64,000 bases of DNA, taken from contig NZ_FNXY01000002.1 in assembly GCF_900108855.1 (NCBI RefSeq), positions 62,001-126,000 of the forward strand, written 5' to 3'. Numbering within the stretch: the stretch's first letter is position 1; every line of letters begins with the position of its first letter. Origin of the DNA: Dyadobacter koreensis. Its GTDB lineage: Bacteria; Bacteroidota; Bacteroidia; Cytophagales; Spirosomataceae. This document shows, one piece after another, positions 47,809 to 56,884 of the stretch. Under the pieces are notes generated by a model, which saw only the letters and a program-made list of their open reading frames with translations, was not told the origin of the DNA and made no database searches. Position numbers and translations under genes: made by a program.

Positions 47809-49116
47809 TTACTGTGCCATCACACCCAAAACAGATTCCAAAGCCATTCCCCGTGAACCTTTAATGAGGATCAATGTTTCATGCTGGGGATTATCCATCA
47901 CCCAGTTGTGCAGTGAAAATTTGTCTGGGAAATAGTATGCTTTTGGTAAGGCAGGCAATGCAGACTGCATCTGTTTTCCTGACAAAATCACGAGGTCAAA
48001 TTTTGCGTCAGCAACCAGTTTTCCCAGAGCCAGATGTTCCTCTTCAGAAGCCTCGCCCAGCTCGAACATATCGCCAAGAATAACCATTTTATGTTTAGCT
48101 TCCATATTAGCAAAATTCTTAATCGCGGCGGCCATGGATGATGGATTGGCATTATAAGCATCCATAATCACGGTATTTGTTCCGCGCTTAACAATCTGAG
48201 AGCGGTTATTGTCCGGCTGATAATTTGCGACAGCTTCGTAACCGTCTTCGTCCGTTACCCCAAAATAATTCCCGACCGCCAGTGCAGCACAGATGTTATC
48301 AAAATTGTATTGTCCAGGGATATGCGTGGTAACAACTTTTCCTTTATTGCCCTCAAAAGAGACAACCGGACTTTCCTGTATTAACTTTGGATTCACAGGG
48401 CTGCTTGCGGTGCAGTAAAAGACGATTTCACCAAACGCCCTGCGCTTGCTCACCATCTCCATTACCGCCTCATTCTCTGCGTTGACAAATACAGTTCCTT
48501 TCTTTTTAGACAAATAATCCAGAAGTTCACCTTTGCCTTTGACAATACCCTTCACGCCACCGAACCCTTCCAAATGGGCCTTTCCAATATTGGTGATCAA
48601 GCCGTGCGTAGGCTGTGCGATACTGCTCAACAAAGCAATTTCTTCCTGATGGTTCGCTCCCATTTCCACGACAGCCATTTCATACTTCGAAGCATCTATT
48701 GAAAGCAATGTCAAAGGCACGCCGATATGATTATTTAAATTACCTTTTGTTGCATAAATTTTGTACTTCATAGACAAGACTTTTGCAATCAATTCCTTCG
48801 TCGTTGTTTTTCCGTTTGAGCCTGTTAGAGCAATAACAGGAAAGGTAAATGTCTTGCGATGATGGCGCGCAAGATCCTGAAGAGCGGTCAGTACGTCTTC
48901 AACCAATAAAAATTTACCATCAACTGCTACGTCCGGATTGTCGACAACGGCATAAGCTGCACCTTTTTTCAGGGCTTCTGCGGCGTATGTGTTGCCATCA
49001 AAAGTATCTCCTTTTAAAGCGAAAAATAGGCAGCCAGCTGTAATCTGACGTGTGTCGGTGCTGATGGTGTGGCCTTTGAGGTAAATATCGTAAAGCTGTT
49101 CCAGAGAGGTATGCAT
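47809..49116 (-). CDS. murF: UDP-N-acetylmuramoyl-tripeptide--D-alanyl-D-alanine ligase
   Basis: It adds D-Ala-D-Ala to the UDP-MurNAc tripeptide in peptidoglycan synthesis. The ATG at 49116 gives MHTSLEQLYDIYLKG, matching the normal family start; a frame to 49170 adds 18 unlikely residues. The N-terminal domain has STDTRQITAGCLFFALKGDTFDG. The ATP site is LTGSNGKTTTKEL near residue 97. Further segments are EMGANHQEEIALLS, TNIGKAHLEGFGG and DAYNANPSSMAAAI. It is a lone gene here, not in a mur-division cluster. Confidence 0.97.
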   Translation of the reverse strand: MHTSLEQLYDIYLKGHTISTDTRQITAGCLFFALKGDTFDGNTYAAEALKKGAAYAVVDNPDVAVDGKFLLVEDVLTALQDLARHHRKTFTFPVIALTGSNGKTTTKELIAKVLSMKYKIYATKGNLNNHIGVPLTLLSIDASKYEMAVVEMGANHQEEIALLSSIAQPTHGLITNIGKAHLEGFGGVKGIVKGKGELLDYLSKKKGTVFVNAENEAVMEMVSKRRAFGEIVFYCTASSPVNPKLIQESPVVSFEGNKGKVVTTHIPGQYNFDNICAALAVGNYFGVTDEDGYEAVANYQPDNNRSQIVKRGTNTVIMDAYNANPSSMAAAIKNFANMEAKHKMVILGDMFELGEASEEEHLALGKLVADAKFDLVILSGKQMQSALPALPKAYYFPDKFSLHNWVMDNPQHETLILIKGSRGMALESVLGVMAQ

Positions 49117-49253
49117 GGGAATTTTCAGACGGTAAAAAATCGGTTCATAAACTTTGCCCGTTTCGCTCAATCAAATGCTTTGTAATTTCGTTACGTTTAC
49201 GGTAGCTGTGATCGCCCGAAGGGCTGACAAAATTAATAGATTATTATTCAACG

Positions 49254-51476
49254 ATGCGTACGAAATTTACCTGCCTCTTATTCTTTATATTTTCGGTTAT
49301 TCTGATTTCGCAGAGCCAGGCTCAAATGCCCTGGTTTAAAATGGATACCACCACGGTACTTTCTGCTAATGGAAAAAAGTTGATCAATCCCTGGGCTGGT
49401 GGTCTGAATGCTGCGCAGTATACCAAGATGGATCTGAACAATGATAATGTTGAAGATCTGATCGTTTTTGAAAGAACCAGCGGTACCATTTCCACATTTC
49501 TTGCAGGTGTCGATCCGGCAAATTCCCAAAAAAAAGTATGGATACATGCTCCGGCTTATCAATATCGTTTTCCAAAAATTGACAACTGGATGATCCTGGC
49601 CGATTATGATAATGACGGATTCAAGGATCTTTTCACGTTCACTCCGCTAGGAATCATGGTTTACAAGCAGGTACGGGATGGCGCAGTCTGGTCCTGGAAA
49701 TTAGTGAAAGATGCGCTGTATACTGAAGGATTGTCTACCGTGGTAAATTTGCAGGTTTCCAGTCAGGATATACCAGGTATTGTTGATCTTGATAATGACG
49801 GCGATCTGGATGTGATAACCTTTGACTCCCAGGGTGTATACATAGAATTTCATCAGAATATGAGCATGGAGCGTTTTAATGTTCCGGATAGCTTAGTTTA
49901 CAAAAGAAATGGAAATTGCTGGGGTAATTTTCATAAAGGCGATGGGGAGGATTTTGTGCTGGGCGAGGACTGCGGTGTCGTAAATATTTCGCCGAGACGT
50001 GTTATGCATGCCGGCAATTCTATTTTACTGCATGATTTTGATGGAGACGGGAAAAAAGACCTGATCATTGGACATGTAAGTAATGACCATATCTCTTTTC
50101 TGAAAAATACGGGCGGAAACCTCGTCGCTGATTTCACAAGTTTTACACATAATTACCCGACGGCAGACCCAATCTCATTTTATATCTTTCCATCTGCTTA
50201 TTACGAGGACGTAGATTTTGATGGAGTAAAGGATTTGATCGCTGCGCCAAATGTGCCGAATAACGACGGTAATTTAATGAATTATCAATCTTCCAACTGG
50301 TTTTATCATAATTCGGGAACGAGTGATAATGCTAATTTCAACCTCGTTCAAAAGAATTTTCTTCAGGACCAAATGCTGGATGTTGGCGAAAATGCCGCGC
50401 CTTCGTTTTTCGATGTAGACGGCGATGGTGATTTAGATATGCTAGTAGGAGCAGGTGGTACAAGGGATGGAAACAATTTTCGCGGACGTTTTTGGCTGCT
50501 TCGGAACGTTGGGGATAAAGTCAATCCGGTTTTTGAAGTTGCTTCCGACAATTATCTGAACATCCCGGCGTCGCTGGATATGTATAATCTTAAACCTCAG
50601 TGGGCCGACTTTAATGGCGACGGAGTTCCGGATCTGGGTTTTTCCGGGACGACAATACGCGGTCTGGCATATTACTATATACCAAACAAGGCTGCGAATG
50701 GACAGGCAGTTCAACTAAACCCTGCTAATCTGGTCGCGATTGCTATGCCGGCACAGTCGCAACTAGCAGACTTTCCCCTTTTTTATGATGTGGACAATGA
50801 CGGAGATTTGGATTTGCTGGTGGGAAAACCGCAGGGAAATGTTAATTATTTTAAAAATACAGGTACCAACAAACAGTTTGCCTTACAGCTTGAAACGGAA
50901 GCTTTTGCCGGAATTACTCCAAATTATGAAGGGAGAAACGTACAGTTGTCCGTTGCAGACATTGACCTTGATGGAAAGCAGGATATGGTAACGGTAGACT
51001 TTTCCGGAAAGTTGAGAATTTTTCATTCAGCAGATTTTGGGAAATGGTCGCAGCGGGAAAGTTTGCTGATCGACAATAATGGCACCGGTGCTGATCCTCT
51101 TTTTGGAGCGTATTTATATGCGGCCGTTGGAGATTATAATGGTGATGGGAAACCGGATATCGCCATTGGTAACGGAGCGGGCGGTTTGCGGCTGCTTAAA
51201 AATAAACTCGATGTCACGATAACGCCTGTTGAGCCGCCAATTGAGCCAAGCGTAAAAGTATATCCAAATCCGGCAAGAGATTTTGTAAAAGTGCTCTCTG
51301 CTCAAAATGCGAATGTCACAGTGTTTTCTGTCAATGGAACAATGATTCAGCAAAATATTTCGATCAGAGCGAACCAGGAAAAAGAGATTTCCACTTTAAA
51401 CTGGCCATCTGGATTGTACGTGCTTGAATTCGATACGGGTGCGGCAAGAGTTGTCAGAAAGATCGTTATTCAATAG
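49254..51476 (+). CDS. FG-GAP/VCBS-repeat surface protein with type IX secretion sorting domain
   Basis: The 740-residue protein begins with a signal peptide (CLLFFIFSVILISQSQAQ). It contains many calcium-binding-like FG-GAP motifs, for example DLNNDNVEDLIVFE, DYDNDGFKDLFTF, DLDNDGDLDVITF, DFDGDGKKDLIIGH, DVDGDGDLDMLVG and DYNGDGKPDIAIGN, which would fold as a beta-propeller. The last 75 residues (VKVYPNPARDFVKV to ARVVRKIVIQ) are the T9SS type A C-terminal domain, which directs export across the outer membrane and attachment to the surface. Likely adhesion or glycan binding; no enzyme domain is visible. Confidence 0.9.
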   Translation: MRTKFTCLLFFIFSVILISQSQAQMPWFKMDTTTVLSANGKKLINPWAGGLNAAQYTKMDLNNDNVEDLIVFERTSGTISTFLAGVDPANSQKKVWIHAPAYQYRFPKIDNWMILADYDNDGFKDLFTFTPLGIMVYKQVRDGAVWSWKLVKDALYTEGLSTVVNLQVSSQDIPGIVDLDNDGDLDVITFDSQGVYIEFHQNMSMERFNVPDSLVYKRNGNCWGNFHKGDGEDFVLGEDCGVVNISPRRVMHAGNSILLHDFDGDGKKDLIIGHVSNDHISFLKNTGGNLVADFTSFTHNYPTADPISFYIFPSAYYEDVDFDGVKDLIAAPNVPNNDGNLMNYQSSNWFYHNSGTSDNANFNLVQKNFLQDQMLDVGENAAPSFFDVDGDGDLDMLVGAGGTRDGNNFRGRFWLLRNVGDKVNPVFEVASDNYLNIPASLDMYNLKPQWADFNGDGVPDLGFSGTTIRGLAYYYIPNKAANGQAVQLNPANLVAIAMPAQSQLADFPLFYDVDNDGDLDLLVGKPQGNVNYFKNTGTNKQFALQLETEAFAGITPNYEGRNVQLSVADIDLDGKQDMVTVDFSGKLRIFHSADFGKWSQRESLLIDNNGTGADPLFGAYLYAAVGDYNGDGKPDIAIGNGAGGLRLLKNKLDVTITPVEPPIEPSVKVYPNPARDFVKVLSAQNANVTVFSVNGTMIQQNISIRANQEKEISTLNWPSGLYVLEFDTGAARVVRKIVIQ

Positions 51477-51748
51477 CAGGAATAGCTGGCGATCTATTTT
51501 GAGTTGAATTAATTCTAAAAAATACTCAAAAATTATAAATATCCCAATTGCCAAGTAAATACTTAGGCTCAGATACTTACCATACTGCAACCGCGGAATT
51601 ATGTAAAATTTAATTCGAAAAACCGTATTTCGAGCAGTACGGTACAGGATGCGCTATTTCGACATGGATAGCAAATTACGTGTTAAATGAATGGTACAGT
51701 TGGACTTACACATTCACTGGCCAAAAAAACATTAAAATCCTGTACCTC

Positions 51749-52831
51749 ATGCAAGCACTTCTTGGTGTAATTTTTCATTTTATTGGCGGCTTTGCTTCCG
51801 GCAGTTTTTATATTCCATACAAAAAAGTAAAAGGTTGGGCCTGGGAAACGTACTGGATTGTTGGCGGGTTGTTTTCCTGGCTAATCGTTCCTCCGCTTGC
51901 CGCATATCTTACCATTCCGGGTTATATGGACATCATCGCACATACCGATGGCGGCATTTTATTTCTTACTTATTTCTTTGGTGTACTTTGGGGAATCGGC
52001 GGTTTGACCTATGGTCTCGGCGTTCGTTATCTGGGTGTGTCGCTTGGTAGTTCGATCATTCTCGGACTTTGCTCTGTTTTTGGCGCTTTGATTCCTTCCG
52101 TTTATTATTTATTTGAACCAACGCCTGGAAAAGATTCTATTAAAGATCTGATTACCAGTGATTGGGGGCAAATGGTTTTACTAGGTTTGCTTGTCTGCGT
52201 GATTGGTATTATAATTTGCGGTAAAGCTGGTGCAATGAAAGACAACGATTTGAAAAGAAGCGGCGTTGTTTCTGATAGTAATACAGAATTCAAAATTGGT
52301 TTAGGGTTAACCGTTTCTATTATTTCGGGGATTTTGAGTGCCTGTTTTGCGTTTGGGATCGATGCAGGAAAAGTTATGGCAGACGAGGCAAACGAGATTT
52401 GGCAGGCAGCAAATCCTGGTCAGGGTAATTTCCTTTTTCAAAATAATGTGACCTATGTTATTATTCTGTTAGGTGGTTTGACTACGAATTTTATCTGGTG
52501 TATGCTGCTGAATGTGCGTAATAAAACATTCAGTAACTATACCGATCAAAGTACACCGCTGTTATCAAATTATATTTTTTCAGCTATCGCCGGCACAACC
52601 TGGTTTTTGCAATTTTTCTTCTACGGAATGGGGGAAAGTAAATTAGGTAACGGTCCGAGTTCCTGGATTTTGCATATGGCATTTATCATTTTGATCGCTA
52701 ATACCTGGGGATTGGTATTGAAAGAATGGAATGGTGTTACCAAGAAAACGCTGAATACAATCATAATCGGCATTCTGGTTATCGTTTTATCGGTATTGAT
52801 CGTCGGCTACGGAAATTACCTGCACGAATGA
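51749..52831 (+). CDS. rhaT: L-rhamnose/proton symporter
   Basis: The ATG at 51749 gives a 360-residue membrane protein with about ten helices. Its start (GVIFHFIGGFASGSFYIPYKK then VKGWAWETYWIVGGLFSWLI) closely follows E. coli RhaT. Other RhaT-like parts are GGLTYGLGVRYLGVSLGSSI and ACFAFGIDAGKVM. An upstream ATG at 51680 would add 23 hydrophilic residues and is less likely. Rhamnose transport is the family assignment; a wider deoxy-sugar range is possible. The FG-GAP gene and an epimerase gene follow on the same strand after a strong terminator. Confidence 0.92.
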   Translation: MQALLGVIFHFIGGFASGSFYIPYKKVKGWAWETYWIVGGLFSWLIVPPLAAYLTIPGYMDIIAHTDGGILFLTYFFGVLWGIGGLTYGLGVRYLGVSLGSSIILGLCSVFGALIPSVYYLFEPTPGKDSIKDLITSDWGQMVLLGLLVCVIGIIICGKAGAMKDNDLKRSGVVSDSNTEFKIGLGLTVSIISGILSACFAFGIDAGKVMADEANEIWQAANPGQGNFLFQNNVTYVIILLGGLTTNFIWCMLLNVRNKTFSNYTDQSTPLLSNYIFSAIAGTTWFLQFFFYGMGESKLGNGPSSWILHMAFIILIANTWGLVLKEWNGVTKKTLNTIIIGILVIVLSVLIVGYGNYLHE

Positions 52832-52925
52832 TTATCATTTAATTATCCAGATCAAATTTCGATCCGGCAGTAAGCTTTTAATACATCGAAACAAAAATTC
52901 AAAAAACTACAGAAGAAGATAGAAC

Positions 52926-52964
52926 AAGCCAGGAAAGTGCCTTCGGGTATGACCTGGCTTTTTT
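52926..52964 (+). terminator. Terminator of rhaT with UUCG tetraloop
   Basis: AAGCCAGG pairs with CCTGGCTT; inside it GTGCC and GGTAT pair around TTCG, an especially stable loop that forms only in the plus-strand RNA. A run of six T follows. Confidence 0.92.
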
Positions 52965-53028
52965 ACAAGCTTTCAGGTATAATTCTAATAATCGTGGCTT
53001 ATGTAAACGAACCAAATGTTGAATCGCT

Positions 53029-54219
53029 ATGAGGATAAAATATGAAAAATATTTCAGTCTGTTTTGTTTGACGCAGGTATTGATTCTTGGAGTATCTGTC
53101 TGTTTTGCTCAGAAAAAAGCAAGGCCGACAAGTTTTGAAAAGCATGTTGTTACAACCGATTTTATAGCCGAAGGAGCTGCAATCGGTGATGTAAATAAAG
53201 ACGGCAAAAAAGATATTCTCTCAGGCGCTTATTGGTTTGAGGCTCCGGGCTGGACAAAACATGAAATTATGCCGCCGAAAACATTTTCATGGAAAGACGG
53301 TTACAGCGATTCTTTTCTAGATTTTAGTGCAGATGTAAACCAGGACGGCTGGGTTGATTTGATCCGTATCGACATTGCCGCAAAACCTGCAGTTTGGTAT
53401 GAAAATCCAAAAGGAAAATCCGGACATTGGATTGCCCGCCAGATATATCCGTCTATCGGAAATGAATCTCCTATGTTTGTTGATATAGACGGAGATGGCC
53501 GCCTTGATTTGTTGGCTAATGATCCTGAAAGTAAACAAGTGATTTGGCTAAGTCAGCCCCGCAAAAAAGGAGATTTTGAGTGGGAGAAAAATATTATTAG
53601 CAGCGATCCGGAACTTGCTACGCATATGTATACGCATGGCATGGGATATGGCGATATTAACGGAGACGGGAAACCGGACGTGCTTGTTAAAAATGGTTGG
53701 TGGGAAGGAACCGGTAATCCTAAAACAAGAAACTGGAAATTTCACCCGGCAAATCTGAGCCAGGATTGCGCGCAAATGTATGTCTATGATGTTAATAAGG
53801 ATGGTTTAAATGATGTATTAAGCTCTTCCGCACATAACTATGGCGTTTGGTGGCATGAACAGGGAAAAGATGAGCAGGGAAATACGACCTGGACTGAGCA
53901 TGAAATCGGCAGGGAGTTTTCACAGTCACACAGTTTGGGATTTAAAGATGTGAACGGTGATGGTATTCCGGACCTTGTCACGGGTAAGCGATGGTATGCC
54001 CATAATGGTGGTGACCCTGGTGCTCAGGATGCGTCTCTGACATATTGGTATGAGTTAAAACCTGGAAAAAATCCCACATGGACTGCTCATCAGATTGACA
54101 CCGAAGCGGGATCTGGACTTCACGTTGAAATTGAGGATATGAATAAAGATGGCTTACCGGACATCGTCGTTGGAAATAAAAAGGGTGTTCATTATTTTGA
54201 GAACCGAAGTACAAAATAA
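53029..54219 (+). CDS. Secreted FG-GAP/VCBS-repeat protein
   Basis: The 396-residue protein has a signal peptide (LFCLTQVLILGVSVCFAQ). At least six FG-GAP motifs follow: DVNKDGKKDILSGA, DVNQDGWVDLIRI, DIDGDGRLDLLAN, DINGDGKPDVLVKN, DVNKDGLNDVLSS, DVNGDGIPDLVTGK and DMNKDGLPDIVVGN, suggesting a seven-bladed propeller with bound calcium. No sorting domain or enzyme domain is present. Homologues are common next to sugar catabolism genes in Bacteroidota and Planctomycetota. The epimerase gene begins 40 bases after its stop, so the two are probably one transcript. Function unknown; substrate binding is a guess. Confidence 0.85.
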   Translation: MRIKYEKYFSLFCLTQVLILGVSVCFAQKKARPTSFEKHVVTTDFIAEGAAIGDVNKDGKKDILSGAYWFEAPGWTKHEIMPPKTFSWKDGYSDSFLDFSADVNQDGWVDLIRIDIAAKPAVWYENPKGKSGHWIARQIYPSIGNESPMFVDIDGDGRLDLLANDPESKQVIWLSQPRKKGDFEWEKNIISSDPELATHMYTHGMGYGDINGDGKPDVLVKNGWWEGTGNPKTRNWKFHPANLSQDCAQMYVYDVNKDGLNDVLSSSAHNYGVWWHEQGKDEQGNTTWTEHEIGREFSQSHSLGFKDVNGDGIPDLVTGKRWYAHNGGDPGAQDASLTYWYELKPGKNPTWTAHQIDTEAGSGLHVEIEDMNKDGLPDIVVGNKKGVHYFENRSTK

Positions 54220-54259
54220 TTTAAATTGTCGCCAGTTACACACTTTCAATTCCATATTC

Positions 54260-55105
54260 ATGAAATTCGGTATCAATACCTATCTGTTTTCCTCTCCATT
54301 TACAAACGAGAGCATTCGTTTTTTTCCAAAGTTTAAGGAATGGGGTTTTGATTTTGTAGAAATAGCCATCGAAGATCCAGCAAACATTGATCCTGGTGTG
54401 ATCAGAAATGCTTTGGATGAAAACGGACTGGAATGCCGATCCGTTTGTGCTGCAACAGGACCAGGACGCGACCTCCGGGGAAACAGAAAAGAGCAGGTCG
54501 TCTCTATGGAATATATAAAGAAACTGATTGATATCGCACCGATCCTGGGAAGTTCACTCGTCGCAGGACCGATTTATTCCGCTGTTGGAAGAGCCGAACT
54601 GGTATCTGAGGAAGAGCACCATAAACAGTGGCTTACTGTTGTGAAACATCTGAAGACTCTTTGCATTGATGCAGAAAAGCAGAATGTAAGATTGGCAATC
54701 GAGCCGTTGAACCGCTACGAAACGGATTTTATCAATACTTGCGATCAGGCCCTAAATCTGCTCAGAGATGTAGACAGCGAATCACTCTATATACATCTTG
54801 ACGCTTTTCACATGAATCTGGAAGAGAAAGATCCTGCTTTGGCAATTCTGAAAGCAGGCAAAAAACTTGCTTTACTTCATGCATCCGGCAGTGATCGCGG
54901 TACTCCAGGCGGTGATCAGATCAATTGGGAGCGAATCTTTGTGGCGCTTGACAAAATAGATTACCAAGGAGACATTGTTATCGAATCTTTTACCCCAGAC
55001 GTAAAAATAATCGCAAAGGCTGCTTCAATCTGGCGTAAAATCGAACCATCAAAAGAATCCATCGCCATCGACGGGTTGAAATTTCTTAAATCTTTAAACT
55101 TATAA
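54260..55105 (+). CDS. Sugar epimerase, D-tagatose/D-psicose 3-epimerase-like
   Basis: The ATG at 54260 starts a 281-residue TIM barrel beginning MKFGINTYLFSSPFTNESI; an earlier frame overlaps the FG-GAP gene. The metal ligands of the ketose 3-epimerases are in place: Glu148 (AIEPLNRYE), Asp181 (HLDAFHMNLEE), His207 (LLHASGSDRGTPGG) and Glu242 (IVIESF). EPLNRYE, DAFHMN and DRGTPG are specific to this branch. It would interconvert ketoses at C3. With rhaT and the FG-GAP gene it suggests a small sugar-use locus; the true substrate is unknown. Confidence 0.9.
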   Translation: MKFGINTYLFSSPFTNESIRFFPKFKEWGFDFVEIAIEDPANIDPGVIRNALDENGLECRSVCAATGPGRDLRGNRKEQVVSMEYIKKLIDIAPILGSSLVAGPIYSAVGRAELVSEEEHHKQWLTVVKHLKTLCIDAEKQNVRLAIEPLNRYETDFINTCDQALNLLRDVDSESLYIHLDAFHMNLEEKDPALAILKAGKKLALLHASGSDRGTPGGDQINWERIFVALDKIDYQGDIVIESFTPDVKIIAKAASIWRKIEPSKESIAIDGLKFLKSLNL

Positions 55106-55111
55106 TTTTCA

Positions 55112-55181
55112 CCATCTGAGACATATATGATCACCTAAGATTATTCTGTAATTCTCAAATTATCTAATATGTCTCAGATGG
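55112..55181. repeat. Perfect 15-base inverted repeat with 40-base spacer
   Basis: CCATCTGAGACATAT at 55112-55126 is repeated as its exact complement at 55167-55181. It starts seven bases after the epimerase stop. No T run follows on either side, and the 40 bases between do not pair well, so an ordinary terminator is doubtful. The remaining bases to 55293 are AT-rich without a gene. Confidence 0.7.
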
Positions 55182-55293
55182 CATAAGAAAGAAAAAGTTT
55201 ATTAAAATTTCTCGCGGTTAGAAAGTAGCAAAATCTTCTGTTTCACCATAGAAACGTTAAGCGCCTAGAATTTTTAAAAAATTTAAGAAAATG

Positions 55294-55325
55294 TTTGCAC
55301 AGGAATTTTTTCTGTTACAACTTTG
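55294..55325 (+). promoter_or_regulatory. Promoter of the riboswitch-led operon
   Basis: TTTG at 55294-55297, a 20-base spacer and CAACTTTG at 55318-55325 (one mismatch to TAnnTTTG). Transcription would begin near 55332, eight bases before the first stem of the riboswitch, an ideal placement. Confidence 0.6.
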
Positions 55326-55339
55326 CCTATCGAAATAGT

Positions 55340-55434
55340 AGATTTATAAAGAACGAAGGGAGAGGTTAGGCTCAATGATCTTCTGGCAACCTATGACTTA
55401 TAAGGTGCCCCAACCTAATTCTAATGATAAATCT
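55340..55434 (+). promoter_or_regulatory. SAM-clan (S-box-like) riboswitch aptamer, apparently without P4
   Basis: P1: AGATTTAT (55340-55347) with ATAAATCT (55427-55434). P2: GAAG (55355-55358) with CTTC (55380-55383), then an inner GAG/CTC (55360-55362 and 55371-55373). The P2 loop AGGTT (55363-55367) can pair with AACCT (55412-55416) in the J3/4 position, the known SAM-I pseudoknot. P3: GGCAACCT (55386-55393) with AGGTGCC (55403-55409), the S-box hallmark. The usual P4 hairpin is missing; only AATTCT remains. The leader precedes the TlpA-like gene at 55590. Ligand SAM is inferred from the family. Confidence 0.78.
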
Positions 55435-55441
55435 TTAGAAT
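55418..55441 (+). promoter_or_regulatory. Alternative hairpin competing with riboswitch P1
   Basis: ATTCTAA (55418-55424) pairs with TTAGAAT (55435-55441), putting the 3' strand of P1 into its loop. P1 and this hairpin are largely exclusive, as expected of a switch. A weak hairpin followed by six T (TTCAC 55493-55497, GTGAA 55516-55520, T run 55521-55526) might act as the terminator. Confidence 0.45.
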
Positions 55442-55589
55442 CCACTGAAAAAAATGTACTGAGTGTCGCCTGTTAAGGTGTCTTTGTCGTTGTTCACGAG
55501 AAAGACTTGCAATAAGTGAATTTTTTGTTTTACGGTCTAGTTAGATTGTAGATAATATATACTAATAATTTAAGTTAAATCTTACATAT

Positions 55590-56843
55590 ATGAAAATCAA
55601 TCGTTTATTATTCATCCTGGTAGTAATGGCCTTGTGTTCTTCATTATCAATTAAATCTCAGGCACAAAACAAGCAGATTAAGGAAGGGGGCTGGCGGGGA
55701 GAGTTTAAGGTGGGTGAGTTGGATGTGCCGTTTAATTTTGAGGTTAAAAAGAAGCAAGGCAACGAACTGGTTGTAACGGCCATCAACGGTGATCGCCGGG
55801 ATGATTTCAACGCAAAATTTATTGCCCCGGATTCTCTCCTGATTACGCTTAATACGTTCGAGGCAGGACTTTTCGCCAAAATCGAAAATGACGGAAGTTT
55901 AAGCGGCGCACACAAAAGCCTGGTTCCGGGCGCGGGTAGAGTGATTCCTTTCACTGCGAAGCCCGGACAATCTTACCGTTTCGTAGAACCGGGAAAAGAA
56001 GTGAAACCAACTGCCGACATTACCGGAAAATGGCTGGTCAAAATTAAAGGAGACAAGCCGACGGCTGATCGCGTTGCAGTTTTCGAACAAAAAGGAAATA
56101 AGTTGAACGGTATCATTCTTTCAATTACAGGCGATAGTCGTGAGTTGCAGGGGAATGTTCAGGGTGATGAATTTGTACTTTCCGGATTTACAGGGTCTGG
56201 TCCTTCTTATGTGAAAGGGAAAATTATTGATGGAAAAACAATTGAAGGAGCGATAGGAGCTGGTGCAACGCCTACGAAATTCAGTGGTACCAGAGACGAC
56301 AACGCAGCACTTGCCGATGCTTATGCCCTGACGTTCCTGAAACCGGGTTATGAAAAACTGGATTTTACATTCCCGGATTTGAACGGAAATCAGGTTTCTC
56401 TTAGTGACGAAAAATACAAAGGCAAAGTCGTGATCATTGAATTACTTGGTACCTGGTGCCCGAACTGTATTGATCAGGTTCAGTTTATGGCGCCATGGTA
56501 CAAAGAAAACAAACACCTTGGCGTGGAAGCGATCGGTTTGGCCTTTGAAGCGAAAGATGATCTTGAATTCGCTAAAAAGACGCTGACGAAATTGAAAAAC
56601 CGCTACGATATCCAGTATGATTTGCTTTTCGCTGGTAAGGCAGACAAAGAAGTGGTTGCGCAAAAATTGGTAGCACTGAAAGAATTTCTCGCATTTCCAA
56701 CCACAATTATTGTTGGCCGCGATGGCAAAGTGAAAGAGATCCATACCGGATTTTCCGGAAAAGGAACGGGTCAGTTTTATGACGATTATGTAAAAAAATG
56801 GAATGCTGATCTTGCCAAATTAATTGCTGAACCGCTTCCTTAA
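55590..56843 (+). CDS. TlpA-like thioredoxin-domain protein, secreted
   Basis: The 417-residue protein has a signal peptide (ILVVMALCSSLSIKSQAQ). Residues about 30-240 form a beta-rich region of two similar halves (GGWRGEFKVGELDVPFNFEV and ADITGKWLVKIKGDK), of a type seen ahead of TlpA domains in Bacteroidota. A thioredoxin domain follows (DFTFPDLNGNQVSLSDEKYK) with the redox pair Cys290 and Cys293 in GTWCPNC and a cis-Pro in EFLAFPTTIIVGRDG. It would exchange thiols in the periplasm. It is preceded by the SAM-clan riboswitch and followed by a cysteine desulfurase gene after 41 bases. Confidence 0.9.
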   Translation: MKINRLLFILVVMALCSSLSIKSQAQNKQIKEGGWRGEFKVGELDVPFNFEVKKKQGNELVVTAINGDRRDDFNAKFIAPDSLLITLNTFEAGLFAKIENDGSLSGAHKSLVPGAGRVIPFTAKPGQSYRFVEPGKEVKPTADITGKWLVKIKGDKPTADRVAVFEQKGNKLNGIILSITGDSRELQGNVQGDEFVLSGFTGSGPSYVKGKIIDGKTIEGAIGAGATPTKFSGTRDDNAALADAYALTFLKPGYEKLDFTFPDLNGNQVSLSDEKYKGKVVIIELLGTWCPNCIDQVQFMAPWYKENKHLGVEAIGLAFEAKDDLEFAKKTLTKLKNRYDIQYDLLFAGKADKEVVAQKLVALKEFLAFPTTIIVGRDGKVKEIHTGFSGKGTGQFYDDYVKKWNADLAKLIAEPLP

Positions 56844-56884
56844 TAGAGAATACTCAAGTTAATCTTCAAACTAAAAACCTTACT

